Below are positions 1 to 10,033 of a stretch of 64,000 bases of DNA, piece after piece. A program made the translations under genes and the position numbers. The first letter of the stretch is position 1, and the number at the start of each line of letters is the position of its first letter. The notes under the pieces were generated by a model that did not search any database, was not told the origin of the DNA, and was given only the letters and a program-made list of their open reading frames with translations. The stretch covers positions 1,495,774 to 1,559,773 of the forward strand of contig KB205944.1 in NCBI GenBank assembly GCA_000328965.1, read 5' to 3'. Source of the stretch: Ascocoryne sarcoides NRRL 50072. Lineage: Eukaryota; Ascomycota; Leotiomycetes; Helotiales; Gelatinodiscaceae.

Positions 1-470
1 GTCATTACCAAATTTGATGGGAGATCAAAAACGACATATGCAACATAGAACAAGGCAAGGGCAGTTGAGGTCTGCTTTGCTGTTAGATTCAACACCTGCT
101 CAAGGTCATGTCCAGAATCCGAGTTCATAGTTTGTGCAAGACCGACATTGGAACGAATAGCCGAGCAGAGAAAGTATAAAATCCAGAATGCTATACTAAT
201 CAGTTCCTGTTCAAGTGAAAACAAAGAAGACGGCTTCGTGAAATACCCGGAATAATACGGTGGTCAATCTTCCTACAACCACTGTTTAGCAAAGGTCCGT
301 ATAATGCTGTATAGTCAAACATACTTGTATACCCTCTCAATTTCCAAGACATCAAACTCGTTCCTGGCAGGGGTTTCAGCTGAACTTATAACCTTGCCAC
401 TATGGTTTGCAGACTCAGATTTGGGGATGTCGTGGAACTTTGCCATCTTACCATCCCCAGAATTCGCCAT
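1..470 (-). CDS. MFS transporter of the allantoate/nicotinate permease type, 5' part only
   Basis: This gene runs off the left edge; only about 120 N-terminal codons are visible. Three exons can be read on the minus strand: 470-325, 272-247 and 190-1, with introns 324-273 (GTATGT...TAG) and 246-191 (GTATTT...TAG). The peptide has a ~45-residue polar cytosolic start. It continues with EIERVYKKIDHRIIP and the first membrane helix region FWILYFLCSAIRSNVGLAQT, then a second hydrophobic segment ALALFYVAYVVFDLPSNL. The 'ID-RI-P ... YFL ... R-N-G-A' pattern is characteristic of fungal anion:cation symporters such as Dal5 and Tna1, plasma-membrane importers of small organic anions or vitamins. The substrate cannot be told. 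The ATG at 468-470 was chosen because it opens the only frame that splices into the helix region. Confidence 0.85.
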
Positions 471-992
471 CGCGGGACTAAGATGCAATGGAGGTGCGTG
501 CTATCAGTCTTCGCTGGCGAATTGAGGTCAACCGGCTTTGTGAGGTTGTACTTTATGGTGGGAGAGGGATATTGTTGGGATGAGGAAATTTAAACAGTTG
601 AGATTTTATAGTGAGAGCTTGGTCCCACTAGTCCGAACTAGGACCCATGCCAAAGAGATTGACGATACGTAAGCCATGAGCAAACAGTCACATTAAACCA
701 TCAAGAGGAAAAAAGAGTACTATATTGCATTTGCTCTTGTTGAATATGGAAACTGCTTAAATCGCCAACCTAAGGTCTGGCCTTGAGACCCCTTTCTTTC
801 CGAGCCAGCACTCCCTCCCCCATCGTCATTCAAGATTCGCTCTCACCGACCAAAGAATGAACGCCCACCATGTTGCTCCCATATTCCTACAGCAGAATCA
901 ACAATTATACAAAGGTATTACGCAAAAACAACTCCTAAAAGCATTGCCAGATGCCTTGCATGTGCCCTGCCGGAAACCAAACCATAAACGCC
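471..992. other. Intergenic spacer between the MFS gene and maf1
   Basis: About 520 bases upstream of the MFS transporter start and downstream of the maf1 stop. It must hold the transporter promoter and the maf1 3' UTR. I see no conserved element or coding sequence; the short frames here have no recognisable protein content. Confidence 0.6.
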
Positions 993-2005
993 TTAATCAT
1001 CCATCTCCATGGAAGCAGCAATGTCTTCACTAACTCCCCTTACTGCCGCCTTATAGACTTGCGCATCAGCTTCATCATCAGCCTCATCATCATAATCGTC
1101 AGAGTATTCGTCCCCATCAAACATGACGTCGCTGTAGTCGACATCCACTTGGTCGTCCTCATTCCACATTTCTTCATCTTCCATATCTGCATCTTGGTTG
1201 TTAGATAGATTAGCTGCTTGGTCCCCAAGCCAGTATCTAGCACGCTTGTTGGCGCCTGCATCATACCCACTACCGCTTCTCTTAGACATGCCAGGACGTT
1301 GCCCAGGGCTATGAGTCATGGCCGGAATCCCTCGGACATAAAGATATGTTACTCGCTTTTTCTCCTTATTAAAAAAAAGTAATTAAGATTCCAGATAGAC
1401 CCTTCTTCGCCATCAAATGGCTCGTCCGGAGGGGCCCAACAGTACACGGTGCATTCCTTAAGCGCCATCTCCTTGTCAATTGTCGACCACATCTGAGGAC
1501 CCCATGCTGCACTTGTAGGCGACGCAGATGGCGCGGTTGAGTAGCTTGTTTGCGGTGGGACTTGGAGGGTCACACCTAGACTTGGCCTAAGATTGTATAG
1601 TGTGGAATCGATAGTGTTGATCACTGTCTTTAGGTTGCGTTCCCTTCGAAAATCTGCAGGCCGGAGAATATGGGAGAAGTCATAGTCCGGATGGCTCGCA
1701 TTGAGCGTCGCGATAAGATACGCGAACGTACGACGGCTCGAAACCTGGCTTAGCGGACCAAAGGGACTTGATCGCGACAAGTTCAAGGGAGACTCGTCGA
1801 GGGGTGGGGAGACGGAAGCGGACAGTCGGAGCAGAGATTCGTATTGCGATTCCAACGAGTTCTCGATATTGCGATAAAGTTTCTTGTCAGAGCCGGCGGC
1901 TTTCGTGGTATAGAGATCGCAGCCGCCGATGACGTGGCAATCAGGTGTATCGAAATTCAACGCACTTGTCACATTGTCGAACTCGCGGATAGGTAGGAAC
2001 TTCAT
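993..2005 (-). CDS. maf1: Maf1, repressor of RNA polymerase III (apparent frameshift at 1371-1378)
   Basis: Maf1 is the nutrient- and stress-responsive repressor that binds RNA polymerase III and blocks tRNA and 5S synthesis. Reading minus-strand from 2005, the protein starts MKFLPIREFDNVTSALNF, then GGCDLYTTKAAGSDKKLY (box A). Next comes RTFAYLIATLNASHPDYDFS (box B), then box C beginning GSIWNLNYFF. Here the frame stops at 1349. A run of eight T (1371-1378) is followed in another frame by NKEKKRVTYLYVRGIPAMTH, the expected continuation. That frame ends in a strongly acidic tail (many D and E) at 993. One extra T would restore a protein of about 337 residues, the usual fungal length. I infer a homopolymer sequencing error more readily than a broken gene, because both sides are well conserved and this copy sits in an intact gene island. 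Family identification is firm; the frameshift cause is open. Confidence 0.9.
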
Positions 2006-3548
2006 ATTAATGGTACGGGAGGAGCCCTGAAACTAGATATCGTTTTTATCAACACGCTCAGGACGACAGAAAGGTTGGGGGTGGGTTGATGCGCGTTATC
2101 GGATGAGGTTGAAGCGTGTGGTGACGTATCCGAGTATCCTGTTAAAGCAACGACCTTGCGGAGGGACTCTTCAGACTCGGAGGACAGACAACCAGGAACT
2201 TGTTCCTCGAAATCGCAAGATGAAGCGCCGTGGATCACACTTATCTGGGCGATGAATGGGTATTACTGCGAACGCAGTGATGTTGTAGACGAGGAGATGG
2301 TTTGATGGACCTGCTGAGGCTAAGAATAAAGGATCAAGACTTCCTCGGCTGGCTGCGGAGGGCGAATCGAGTTTTTCTCGGCTAGACAAATGTCTAGCAA
2401 GTAAAAGACATTTGCACAACTGATGGAAAGTTTGTGTTGGTGATGGATGGATGTTGTTGTAGGTTAAAGCAGGATAGTCATGAGGAGACCCTTATGCGGT
2501 CGAGGCGATTCCTTGGCGCACTAATCCAGAAAGAGATTAGTGGAATGTGGAATCCCGACAGCGGATCTCTCAAGGCGCCCCACGAGGGTTGCTTGCGGTG
2601 CTTCGTTGGTTGCTTTACTCGAGAAGAGTCCAACATGAACATAGTCTCCTCTAACTCTGTCAGAAAATCCCACTATCTTCTCCCCTAGAGCCCCGTATTC
2701 AGCGTCTCGCAACTGTTATTTGTTTGGGTGTTTGGGTGTTAAATTCATACCCCCACCTCCAGTTATTAGCAAATCATCCCAGCTCGACTCTCTGTGCTAA
2801 CTTCCACGGACTTGCTCGGCAACCCTCACCGCGGACCTCCCTGTGGCCCATTAGCATAATAATTGTTGAGGCCATGTTTGCGTCTCCAGAAACTCCGATA
2901 AACATGGTCAATTCAGTCTGCTTCTGCAATCAAGTCGGCTGGACAACTCCGGCGACTTCGTCAGACGGCTGAAAACGGGAAAACGGGGAAACGACGAAAG
3001 GGGAGGGGAGAAGCAAGACCGCAGGTATATATATGACCAAAGTGCCCATGGGATATCACTGAGCGGTAAACTTGCAACGGGAAAGAAAGCAGTAATGGGT
3101 TGTTTGTGTCCAAGAGAATCCCTTGTACGGTATTATATCCCATGAAAGTGTCCCAATGCTATACCGCAAGCCACGGATTGAGCAACACTGGGCCGCAATC
3201 TTTATCAATCAAAAATAACTCGACAACATCCTGCAATACTCAAGGCTTTGCAAAGCGGGTATCTCCTGTTGGTCATGACCCCTATTTCGCCAGAACGCCC
3301 AGGCCAAGCAAACAGAGAGAAATGGTGGAATCGATACTTGAACCGCAACCGAATGTTGACTCGAATCAAATGAGACCAGCTTCCGCCAATCCTGCGACAA
3401 TTCTCTCGTCGGCCTAAACTCACAAGTGGTTCCAGGTTAGCTGGGCGCATGCTCTGCAAATGACATTTAAAAATGTATATTCCGACAGGGACTGCCACCT
3501 AAAACGCCATGCTCCAAAATTCTGTATACATATGTAGGGAATGCTGTA
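2006..3548. other. Maf1 upstream region; no gene recognised
   Basis: About 1.5 kb between the maf1 start and the 3' end of the AP-1 sigma gene. It contains short frames on both strands (for example 2002-2238 minus, immediately upstream of the Maf1 ATG, and 3205-3498 minus). None shows domain-like sequence, conserved spacing or splice-linked extension. It probably holds a long maf1 leader and promoter. A purine-rich stretch lies at about 2970-3015 and a TATA-like TATATATA at about 3026. Confidence 0.5.
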
Positions 3549-4385
3549 TCACATTATTTTCGTGACTTCCTCGTCGACCTGGAGCAGGGGTGTAATGTGT
3601 CAGTGTATGAGAGGATATGGGAAATTGTAGCGCGAAGTGTTTTCCCTCCAACAAAACCCAAGAAAATGCCCACTCACCTCTGTATCTTCTATCGAGTCCT
3701 GGGCTGATATGACCCTCAGCACATTCTTCTTACTGCTCTCCTGCATTTCTCCGGCCAGTAGTAACTCGTCGAGAATGAAGTACGCCTTTTGGAAGTTGAA
3801 AATCCGCGTGGGTATTAGCGGGCTGTTGTATAGAGCCTAGACCTGGTGAATACAACTTACAATATCTAACTAAAAGGGGGGTTAGCAGCGACTCTATACG
3901 TTTTCTACAAGGGGCCATACCTCGCAGACGTTCCCGTAGTACTTGTCCATTTGCTCCACATACCTGTGGACAACTTCAAGGGTGATGAGTTCGTTGTCGG
4001 TCGAGGCACATCCGGCAATAAAGAATAGTGATGCATATCGTCTATATACAATTTTGGAATCTAGGTCGGAGCTTATCAACTTAAGTCTATGGATGGGAAG
4101 GAGGTCGGCCGACCTTTGTATTCAAGGAAGTTGCACATCCTCGTCCGTCGTGCAAGAACAAGCTGAGACACATCCTTAATGATCTTTGCCTTTTCCTTTG
4201 GAGATAATGTAGTGAACCATTTTGCAAGCCTCTATTGACTTGTCAGTGCGTTCGTGACGGGAAGATTCCCATAATCATGGACACGTACAACTTTGCCCTG
4301 ACGGGAGAGCAGAATCAGATAGCTAGAGATTGTCAGCGGCATGTTTAGGCATAGGCTCGAGCTTTGCATCTTACTTGATAGCCAT
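3549..4385 (-). CDS. aps1: AP-1 clathrin adaptor small subunit sigma
   Basis: The small sigma chain of the AP-1 adaptor, which sorts cargo into clathrin vesicles between trans-Golgi and endosomes. Seven minus-strand exons can be read: 4385-4375, 4322-4289, 4231-4114, 4060-3921, 3869-3861, 3803-3678 and 3578-3549. They give about 155 residues, the normal family length. Key sequences are MAINYLILLSRQGKV, RLAKWFTTLSPKEKAKIIKD, YRRYASLFFIAG, NELITLEVVHRYVEQMDKYY, NVCELDI and FNFQKAYFILDELLLAGEMQ, ending EVTKIM. The AP-1 rather than AP-2 assignment rests on the RQGKVRLAKW start and the LDEL/EMQESSK tail. Two oddities: exon 5 is only 9 nt (Leu-Asp-Ile), and the intron after it (3860-3804) has a good GTAAGT donor and GCTAAT branch point but ends in GG rather than AG. 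Other introns are canonical. Confidence 0.93.
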
Positions 4386-4865
4386 CTGTATAATGGTAAG
4401 GAGGGAAGAGGGTGATCTGGGATCGTCAAAGCCTTTCTTGACGCATTGAAATGTCGGGATAAGGGTACGCTAGGAGATAGCCTCGTAGCGAGTATTATTA
4501 AGGATTTTAAGTATAGCGCCTCGGAGTTTTAGCGGGGTCTTCTGCGATAAACTTCAAGCAGCAGGCCGGGTAAGATGCATGAGTTTTCTTATGTTCCATA
4601 TGGACAGCTTGCTTTTATATATTCGTATCATCGGATCAATGTTTATATTCGCCTCTTCAACCTTTCAGTTTCTCTAAATTCTTCCTTGTCTTAAGTGGTG
4701 CCGTGAATCATGCGTGCTCACTGAGTCGTGTTATTTCTCCCTCTATTACCAATCCATCTTTTAAAAAGGAGCAACCCCCGAAGTACTTGCTCATATCGAC
4801 TCCTACCTCTATCTTTTACCTCCCCTTAATATTTATCGTGAATTTGCTTAATACAATTTGCAGCC
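4386..4865. promoter_or_regulatory. Divergent promoter region, aps1 and glutamate-cysteine ligase subunit
   Basis: About 480 bases between two divergently transcribed ATGs. Its position makes it the promoter and 5' leader of both genes. It is pyrimidine-rich on the plus strand near the right-hand gene. I see no defined factor site that I can name with confidence. Confidence 0.55.
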
Positions 4866-5863
4866 ATGACGCGGCTCATACTCTCCACCTCGTAAGTTAT
4901 TCCGAGATTTTGCGAGCTTTGATCTAGCTAACACTATAACGCAGCAATATCATGACCAGCGGTCCCTCGTCAATCATAAGAAAGCCTGGCGCCGACAGAT
5001 CAAACCTTGAACTCACGAACTCTCTCCGAAGCAATTTTCTAGCTGCACAACAAGACTACTCCCCACCTCTATCCGCGACGAACGGCAGCACAAGAAACAA
5101 CTATGAAGAGGATCGCCTGAATAGACCGCAAGTCTCGGTCTGGACAACACGAGATGGAAGCGATTATTACGTTCCCACCATAGACTGGTCCCTCTCAGGT
5201 CTTGCTGAAGAACGAAGCCAATACGATATCACAGTCAAATTATTCTACCTCCCATTAGCAGATATTAAAGACAGGGCGAAACACGCCAAAGATGCTGTGC
5301 AATTAGTCCTCAAGGAATTGGGTGTCCGATCTATTGACCTTCTCATCGTTTCTTTTCCTGGAATGTCATTCGAAGGCGATTGTGAATGGGAAGCAGACAG
5401 GAAGAATTCAGCACAAGGGAATGACGAGGCGGAGATTGCGTCTTGGCCAGTACTTGAAGAACTTTACCACCAGGGTATTGTAAAGAAGTTAGGACTGGCG
5501 GAGTTTGGAAGTGAGAAATTAGCCAGGTTCCTTGCGAGAGTCGAAGTTCATCCCCAGGTCGATCAAGTAAATGTCAAGAATTGTTGCAGCGTGCCACCAC
5601 CTCTTCTCAAACTAGCAAAACGGGAGAAGATAGAGCTCCTTACCCATAACGACTGTACCGATATACTTCCGAGCGGCACACTGAGGGAACTATTGGGACA
5701 GGGAGTGCGAGGAGCTGGGGTCCTTTCCGAGACGAAGCGAGGAATCGATGGAATGAAAGGTGACTTGACACCAGAGTGGGTGGTCAAATATACTGCGGTT
5801 GTCCGGGATCGGGGCGTAATTGAGAATAAGGGCTATTTTGCAGTCGCGGAACTGAGAGAATAA
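4866..5863 (+). CDS. Glutamate-cysteine ligase regulatory (modifier) subunit
   Basis: The modifier subunit of glutamate-cysteine ligase, an aldo-keto-reductase-fold protein that tunes the first, rate-limiting step of glutathione synthesis in the cytosol. A 26-nt first exon (4866-4891, MTRLILSTS) splices through GTAAGT...GCAG (4892-4944) to a long exon 4945-5863, for 314 residues. The spliced N terminus MTRLILSTSNIM was preferred over the ATG at 4952. The intron is canonical, the joined frame is open, and fungal homologues carry such a strand-forming start. Diagnostic segments are RSIDLLIVSFPGMSF, WPVLEELYHQGIVKKLGLAE, HPQVDQVNVKNCCSVPPPL and IELLTHNDCTDILP, which match this family. Other aldo-keto reductases are excluded by these motifs. 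It is divergent from aps1 and convergent with bud32. Confidence 0.9.
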
Positions 5864-6254
5864 TGAGCAGTCGGACCTCTCGTGCATATGGGACGATGGG
5901 ATGAGCCCTTCACGAAATTATGGCAATAAGTCCTAGGCGGATGTAGTCAAACCAATGGAGTATGGAGTGGCAGGCTTCTTGGTCGCTGGATAGACCTTGG
6001 TATCATGCTTAACGACGCTAGAATACACCTCTTCTTCGTTGCCTCATTCGAATAGATCTACGGAACTTAACTAATGCAAAGAAGATTATAACAGTACTTT
6101 GGCTATGGGGAAGAAAGCCGATCCTGTTGAACGTCACAGGTGTCAATTACCTCTAGTGCTCTAAGTTCTCTATTTAGCCCCGACACTCGGATCCAGCTCT
6201 GCGAATGCTCTTTTTTCGGCTTCTGCATATAGTAATTTGATATTTGATCCTTAA
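5864..6254. other. Convergent 3' spacer
   Basis: About 390 bases between the stop codons of two convergent genes. It should contain both polyadenylation regions; no coding or RNA gene is visible. Confidence 0.6.
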
Positions 6255-7079
6255 TCAACCTATCATACTACGTTTTCTACCCCTCATCCTAACATCCTCT
6301 AGTTTCTTAAGAACCATATTGGCCCCCTTGAAGCTTTTCCCATACGCATTCAGAACCTCGGTGAACAAACTCTCTGCCCTTGGATGCGTGCTTCCAAATG
6401 CTCGCTCCAGTACGTATAAGTCCACAGCCCGATCCTCGTCCTGGGTGCTCTGACTAGCAAGGCCAAAATCGATAAGGACGATCTCTCCATCTAGTGTCCC
6501 ATTCATATCTGCGCCCTCTCCGTTGACTCCTACTTCCCTGCTAGGCCTTAGAATCAAATTGCTTGTTGTCAAGTCCCCATGCACAATGCCGATAGCATGC
6601 AGCCTTCCCACCACATCTCCCACCCTTCCCATCAATGCCACTAGCTCCTCATTATCCCTCCCCTCTTCTATCCCCTCGTCCTTCCGCCGCCGCAACCACT
6701 CATTCAACTTCACTCTTACGACTTGACCCTCAATCCACTCCATCATCAACCATCCAGTCGTCTCGTCCAGCGCATACACGGCCGGAACCGGTACACCCTC
6801 CCTGCGACATTTGGCCAGGACCCGCGCTTCAGACAGAATTCGATGTTTTGTTAAGCGCGCATCGAGGATGGGATGGCGGTATGGTTTGGGGGGACGGTAT
6901 TTGAGTGCGCAAGAGAGGCTGGGGAGGAGGAAGGTGCTCTGGTAGAGGAGGGCTTCGGCGCCTTGTGCTATGAGGGACGCTGAGGATAGGGCGTATTGGA
7001 AATTCGGCGGAAGGGGGGGAGTATCTTGAGCTGGAGGAGAGGCGGGAAAGGGCACAGTTTGAAGCTTTTCTGTTGCCAT
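6255..7079 (-). CDS. bud32: Bud32/PRPK-type atypical kinase of the EKC/KEOPS complex
   Basis: Bud32 is the small piD261-type kinase/ATPase of the KEOPS complex, which makes the t6A modification of ANN-decoding tRNAs and affects telomeres and transcription. The protein from the ATG at 7079 is 274 residues, the usual size. It shows a glycine-poor loop (QGAEALLYQ), the ATP lysine in CALKYRPPKPYRHP, and the conserved DARLTKHRILSEARVL helix. The catalytic loop is HGDLTTSN and the metal-binding motif IDFGLAS. The characteristic C-terminal basic tail RGRKRSMIG is present. The frame extends 15 codons upstream to an ATG at 7124, but that extension has no family counterpart, so 7079 is preferred. It has insertions rich in E/R/K and G/N around residues 130-140 and 185-200, common in fungal copies. 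It is divergent from the plus-strand gene at 7682. Confidence 0.95.
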   Translation of the reverse strand: MATEKLQTVPFPASPPAQDTPPLPPNFQYALSSASLIAQGAEALLYQSTFLLPSLSCALKYRPPKPYRHPILDARLTKHRILSEARVLAKCRREGVPVPAVYALDETTGWLMMEWIEGQVVRVKLNEWLRRRKDEGIEEGRDNEELVALMGRVGDVVGRLHAIGIVHGDLTTSNLILRPSREVGVNGEGADMNGTLDGEIVLIDFGLASQSTQDEDRAVDLYVLERAFGSTHPRAESLFTEVLNAYGKSFKGANMVLKKLEDVRMRGRKRSMIG

Positions 7080-7681
7080 GTTTGATGTGTTGGCAGTGGT
7101 GGAGATGGCCCGTCCGTGCTTCACAAGAAAAAGAAAGGTTACACAGGACCGTATTCAATTAGCGTGGGGTGCGAGGGGCGTGAGGTGAGTGACGGGTTGC
7201 TTCTCATAAGTCATATTTCATATTTGCTCGTCTAAGGGAGTCCGCCACCGGGCGCTTGGGAGGTCTCTCGACATTTCAAATGCGGCTCCTAATCTCTATA
7301 CTCTATGCTCCTTTCCCATCAGAGCGCGTTCACAACCAACCTCTGCCGCCATCCACAAGTAAACACGCAAACATATATCTTCGCCGAGGTAAATTCCCGC
7401 GTTTCACCCTCCCACTGGTAAAGAGTCTCGGATGCGTGCCCTTCATCAGCGTCACACCGTCACCACATTATTCTGCAAGTGCAAGGATAAAAGTCCCAGG
7501 CTCCATTGGTTCCGCCCAACATTCAACGACTTTCGCCTTGTACATGAAGTCATCCGTTCCAATTGCTCTCTCCCTCTTCTCTGATTCCCACTATCCCACT
7601 ATCCTCTGCCAATATCACTCTCTCTGGTTATGGGACGTTGTACTATCCTCTCTCCCTATCCGCGTCAGCCAGACTCTTCAG
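7080..7681. promoter_or_regulatory. Divergent promoter region, bud32 and the 7682 gene
   Basis: About 600 bases between divergent starts. The plus-strand frame of the right-hand gene is open through 7256-7681, but the encoded sequence (H/P/S-rich, non-repetitive) looks like translated leader. The plus strand carries long pyrimidine-rich tracts (for example 7560-7660), a common feature of fungal promoters and leaders. Confidence 0.5.
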
Positions 7682-8440
7682 ATGGCAAATTCAGATTTAC
7701 CCCACTTCACCATCTTTTTCCCCTTCACCGCCTGTCTAGTCTCTCTGTTCGTCGTCGTGGACATCACCTCGACGTATGTCACGGCGTACATTGCTGCCCC
7801 AAAGGAAATCATCACCTTCATAGATACCGTTGACTTCTCCATTCAGGAAAACGAATCCTATGATCGAGATGTGACGAGGGTCCAGCGACTGGAAGATAAG
7901 TTACACCTTGGCAAATTGTTGCGGGAGATACAGAAGTGCGGGGATGAGTTGAGGGAGGAGTTGAACAAATTGATGATCGATGATGGTGGGACCAAGCTGA
8001 AGATTACTTCGAGGATATTGTGGGCGGTAAAGAAGAAGAGGCTGGAGGAGAGGGTGCGGAGAATGGATATGCTGAGGATGAGGTTTTTGGTTGTGTATAT
8101 GGGCTTGGTTGCGGACAGGGAGACACCGGAACGTCTCCCATTAGGAAGAGATCCAGAGAAGCGCTACTCAACACCAACTCCTAAGATAGGTTTGAGACCA
8201 GCACTGCCGCACGCATTGAGCGAGAGCATCACAAGCCCTACGAGGACAACGCCCATGCGACGGCTCACGACCCAAGCCATTGGACATAATGACCATGTTG
8301 GACCTCCTCATCGACAAGGCTGGATGGGTGTCGTGGCAGAGTTGCAGAGCTCTCCGTTGATGCATAAACGTCGCGAGTCAATCGACAGCAGATCGTCTAC
8401 CAGTAGTTGGAGTCCACGGACTCCGAGGAGTGCCTCTTGA
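7682..8440 (+). CDS. Unrecognised protein with one N-terminal membrane helix and a coiled coil
   Basis: I do not recognise this family. From the ATG at 7682 the product is 252 residues. It starts MANSDLPHF and has one strongly hydrophobic segment, about residues 8-36 (FFPFTACLVSLFVVVDITS...), fitting a signal anchor or single membrane span. Residues ~60-140 are charged, with heptad-like Leu spacing (VQRLEDKLHLGKLLREIQK, DELREELNKL, RRMDMLRMRF), suggesting a coiled coil. The last ~90 residues are Ser/Pro/Arg-rich and probably disordered. The frame is open upstream to an ATG at 7256 (394 residues) with further ATGs such as 7544. I chose 7682 because the upstream part lacks protein-like composition and overlaps the expected promoter. 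An anchored cytosolic scaffold is possible, but no function is assigned. Confidence 0.65.
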   Translation: MANSDLPHFTIFFPFTACLVSLFVVVDITSTYVTAYIAAPKEIITFIDTVDFSIQENESYDRDVTRVQRLEDKLHLGKLLREIQKCGDELREELNKLMIDDGGTKLKITSRILWAVKKKRLEERVRRMDMLRMRFLVVYMGLVADRETPERLPLGRDPEKRYSTPTPKIGLRPALPHALSESITSPTRTTPMRRLTTQAIGHNDHVGPPHRQGWMGVVAELQSSPLMHKRRESIDSRSSTSSWSPRTPRSAS

Positions 8441-10033
8441 GGTTCCATATATGCATCGACGAATCTCCAACCAATTTCTGGTAAAACCAGAACCCCACGG
8501 CTCTTCCTTCATCCATACCTGGACCAGATCCAAGACTGTACCTCGATCACGGATTGCGCCCAAGTCTGTATACCAGACATCTGCACCATGCATCTCGGTC
8601 ATCAGACCGCTTGTTGCCTGGTCCAGTTCAACCGGGCAGGCATTTCCTTCCTTTCCTTTGTAAACTGCATATCACATCACATCCATCAAGTCAAGTCCAC
8701 CACCGATTCAAAAGATAACGAAAGGAAACCAAAGCAGAAAATGATTTATCACGAGCCACGACATGCTAATCCCCATCACGTTTCACGAACCACGAGTTAG
8801 AGAGCAACGAAGTTACGAGCATGAATAACATCAAATATAATGAAAGCTACGGATGTAATGCCAGAGGAGGTTGAATACAATATGGGTGTTCTATTCTATC
8901 TATTCTAGGGGGCGCTGAGGATTGGATGGTTTTTTATAAGATACCCTGTTTGTTTACTGGTAGATCTGGGTAGATCTGGATAGGATATATTTTTCTATAT
9001 CTATTAATGAATTAAGAAACTTCAGATACCATTTATACAATTGCATAAATCCTTGCTTCCATCTCTTTTTTTTGATATCTGCAGTTAAGGATGCATGTTT
9101 GCCTTCCTGATCCCCTCATTTCATCAATACCCACCTATATTTCCACTTTTGCTTTTGCCTTACCTATCTATGTTAGTTTTTATACGAGACAAATCAACTT
9201 TCTACCATTCGTAAAAGCAAGGAACTATAGCTTAACAGTAGCACTCCGCATCGCCAGTTTCACAAATTAATGTACTGCCATTGATAACCTAGACAATGCG
9301 AAATTTTAACTAGGACATAGACTACTGACAGCGCCTTGTTAGATATTTGCGGATTAATCTAATGTCTCCCAGGATTTTGTACGCTTTACTTTATTATTAT
9401 TTGTGTCATGTCACACACATCGAAGTAGTTTCTAATGAAAAGGCCAAGTAGACTCTCTTTCTTCTTCTCCTTTGTTTCTTGTGTCCTGCAAGGCTGTTGA
9501 ACAAGAGAAATGCCCTATGGTACATGTCTTTTGGCTTCTCCCCTTCGCTACCTTCCCTTTGTTACACTTTATTTAGGTCTGGCCTAATTGACTGATAATA
9601 CCACAAAGAATAGTTTTAGTGGACCGCCTATCAGAGAGAGCTTCCTGGTTACATTATATTTCTAACCTCAGACGCTTTTTTAATACTCCCCCAAGATGCT
9701 TTTGAGAGGTCATCCATAGAAGCCAAATGCGTGTAAAGTACTAGACTAGAAGTACAGAATGAGAGACTATGAAGTGAGTTCCCCCCCAAGGTGTTGTCGT
9801 CTTGCTTACATCCCCAATAGGAATAATTTCACAACATCGTTCTCTAATATGGGTGATGGTAGAATTTTTTTACCCGCACACTAAATAAAACACTGGTGTT
9901 TAAACAAAAAGTATCAGAGTATGACGCAAGGACGTAAACTAAAATATCGCAGGCTTGAAATTTTATATACCCAGGCTTTATATGCCAAACTCCAACAATG
10001 CCAATTAAAAACCATCTGGTATCCCATCCAACC
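8441..10033. other. Long convergent intergenic region
   Basis: About 1.6 kb between the 3' ends of the 7682 gene and rgp1. Short frames exist (8430-8663 plus, 8588-8800 plus), but none looks coding. The centre (8880-9900) is moderately AT-rich with T-runs and shows none of the RIP-like TA saturation seen beyond 15.8 kb. No RNA gene or repeat was recognised. Confidence 0.5.

Noticed and set aside
2002..2419. Two minus-strand frames upstream of the Maf1 ATG as extra exons or a small gene
   Set aside because: They overlap in different frames, lack a supporting splice junction, and Maf1 already begins with its conserved MKFLP start.
2434..3498. Several 60-105-codon frames on both strands as hypothetical genes
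   Set aside because: Mixed strands, no shared domain, no splice-linked extension, and composition like spacer DNA.
3730..3918. Minus-strand 62-codon frame as an independent gene
   Set aside because: Out-of-frame reading of AP-1 sigma exons plus introns.
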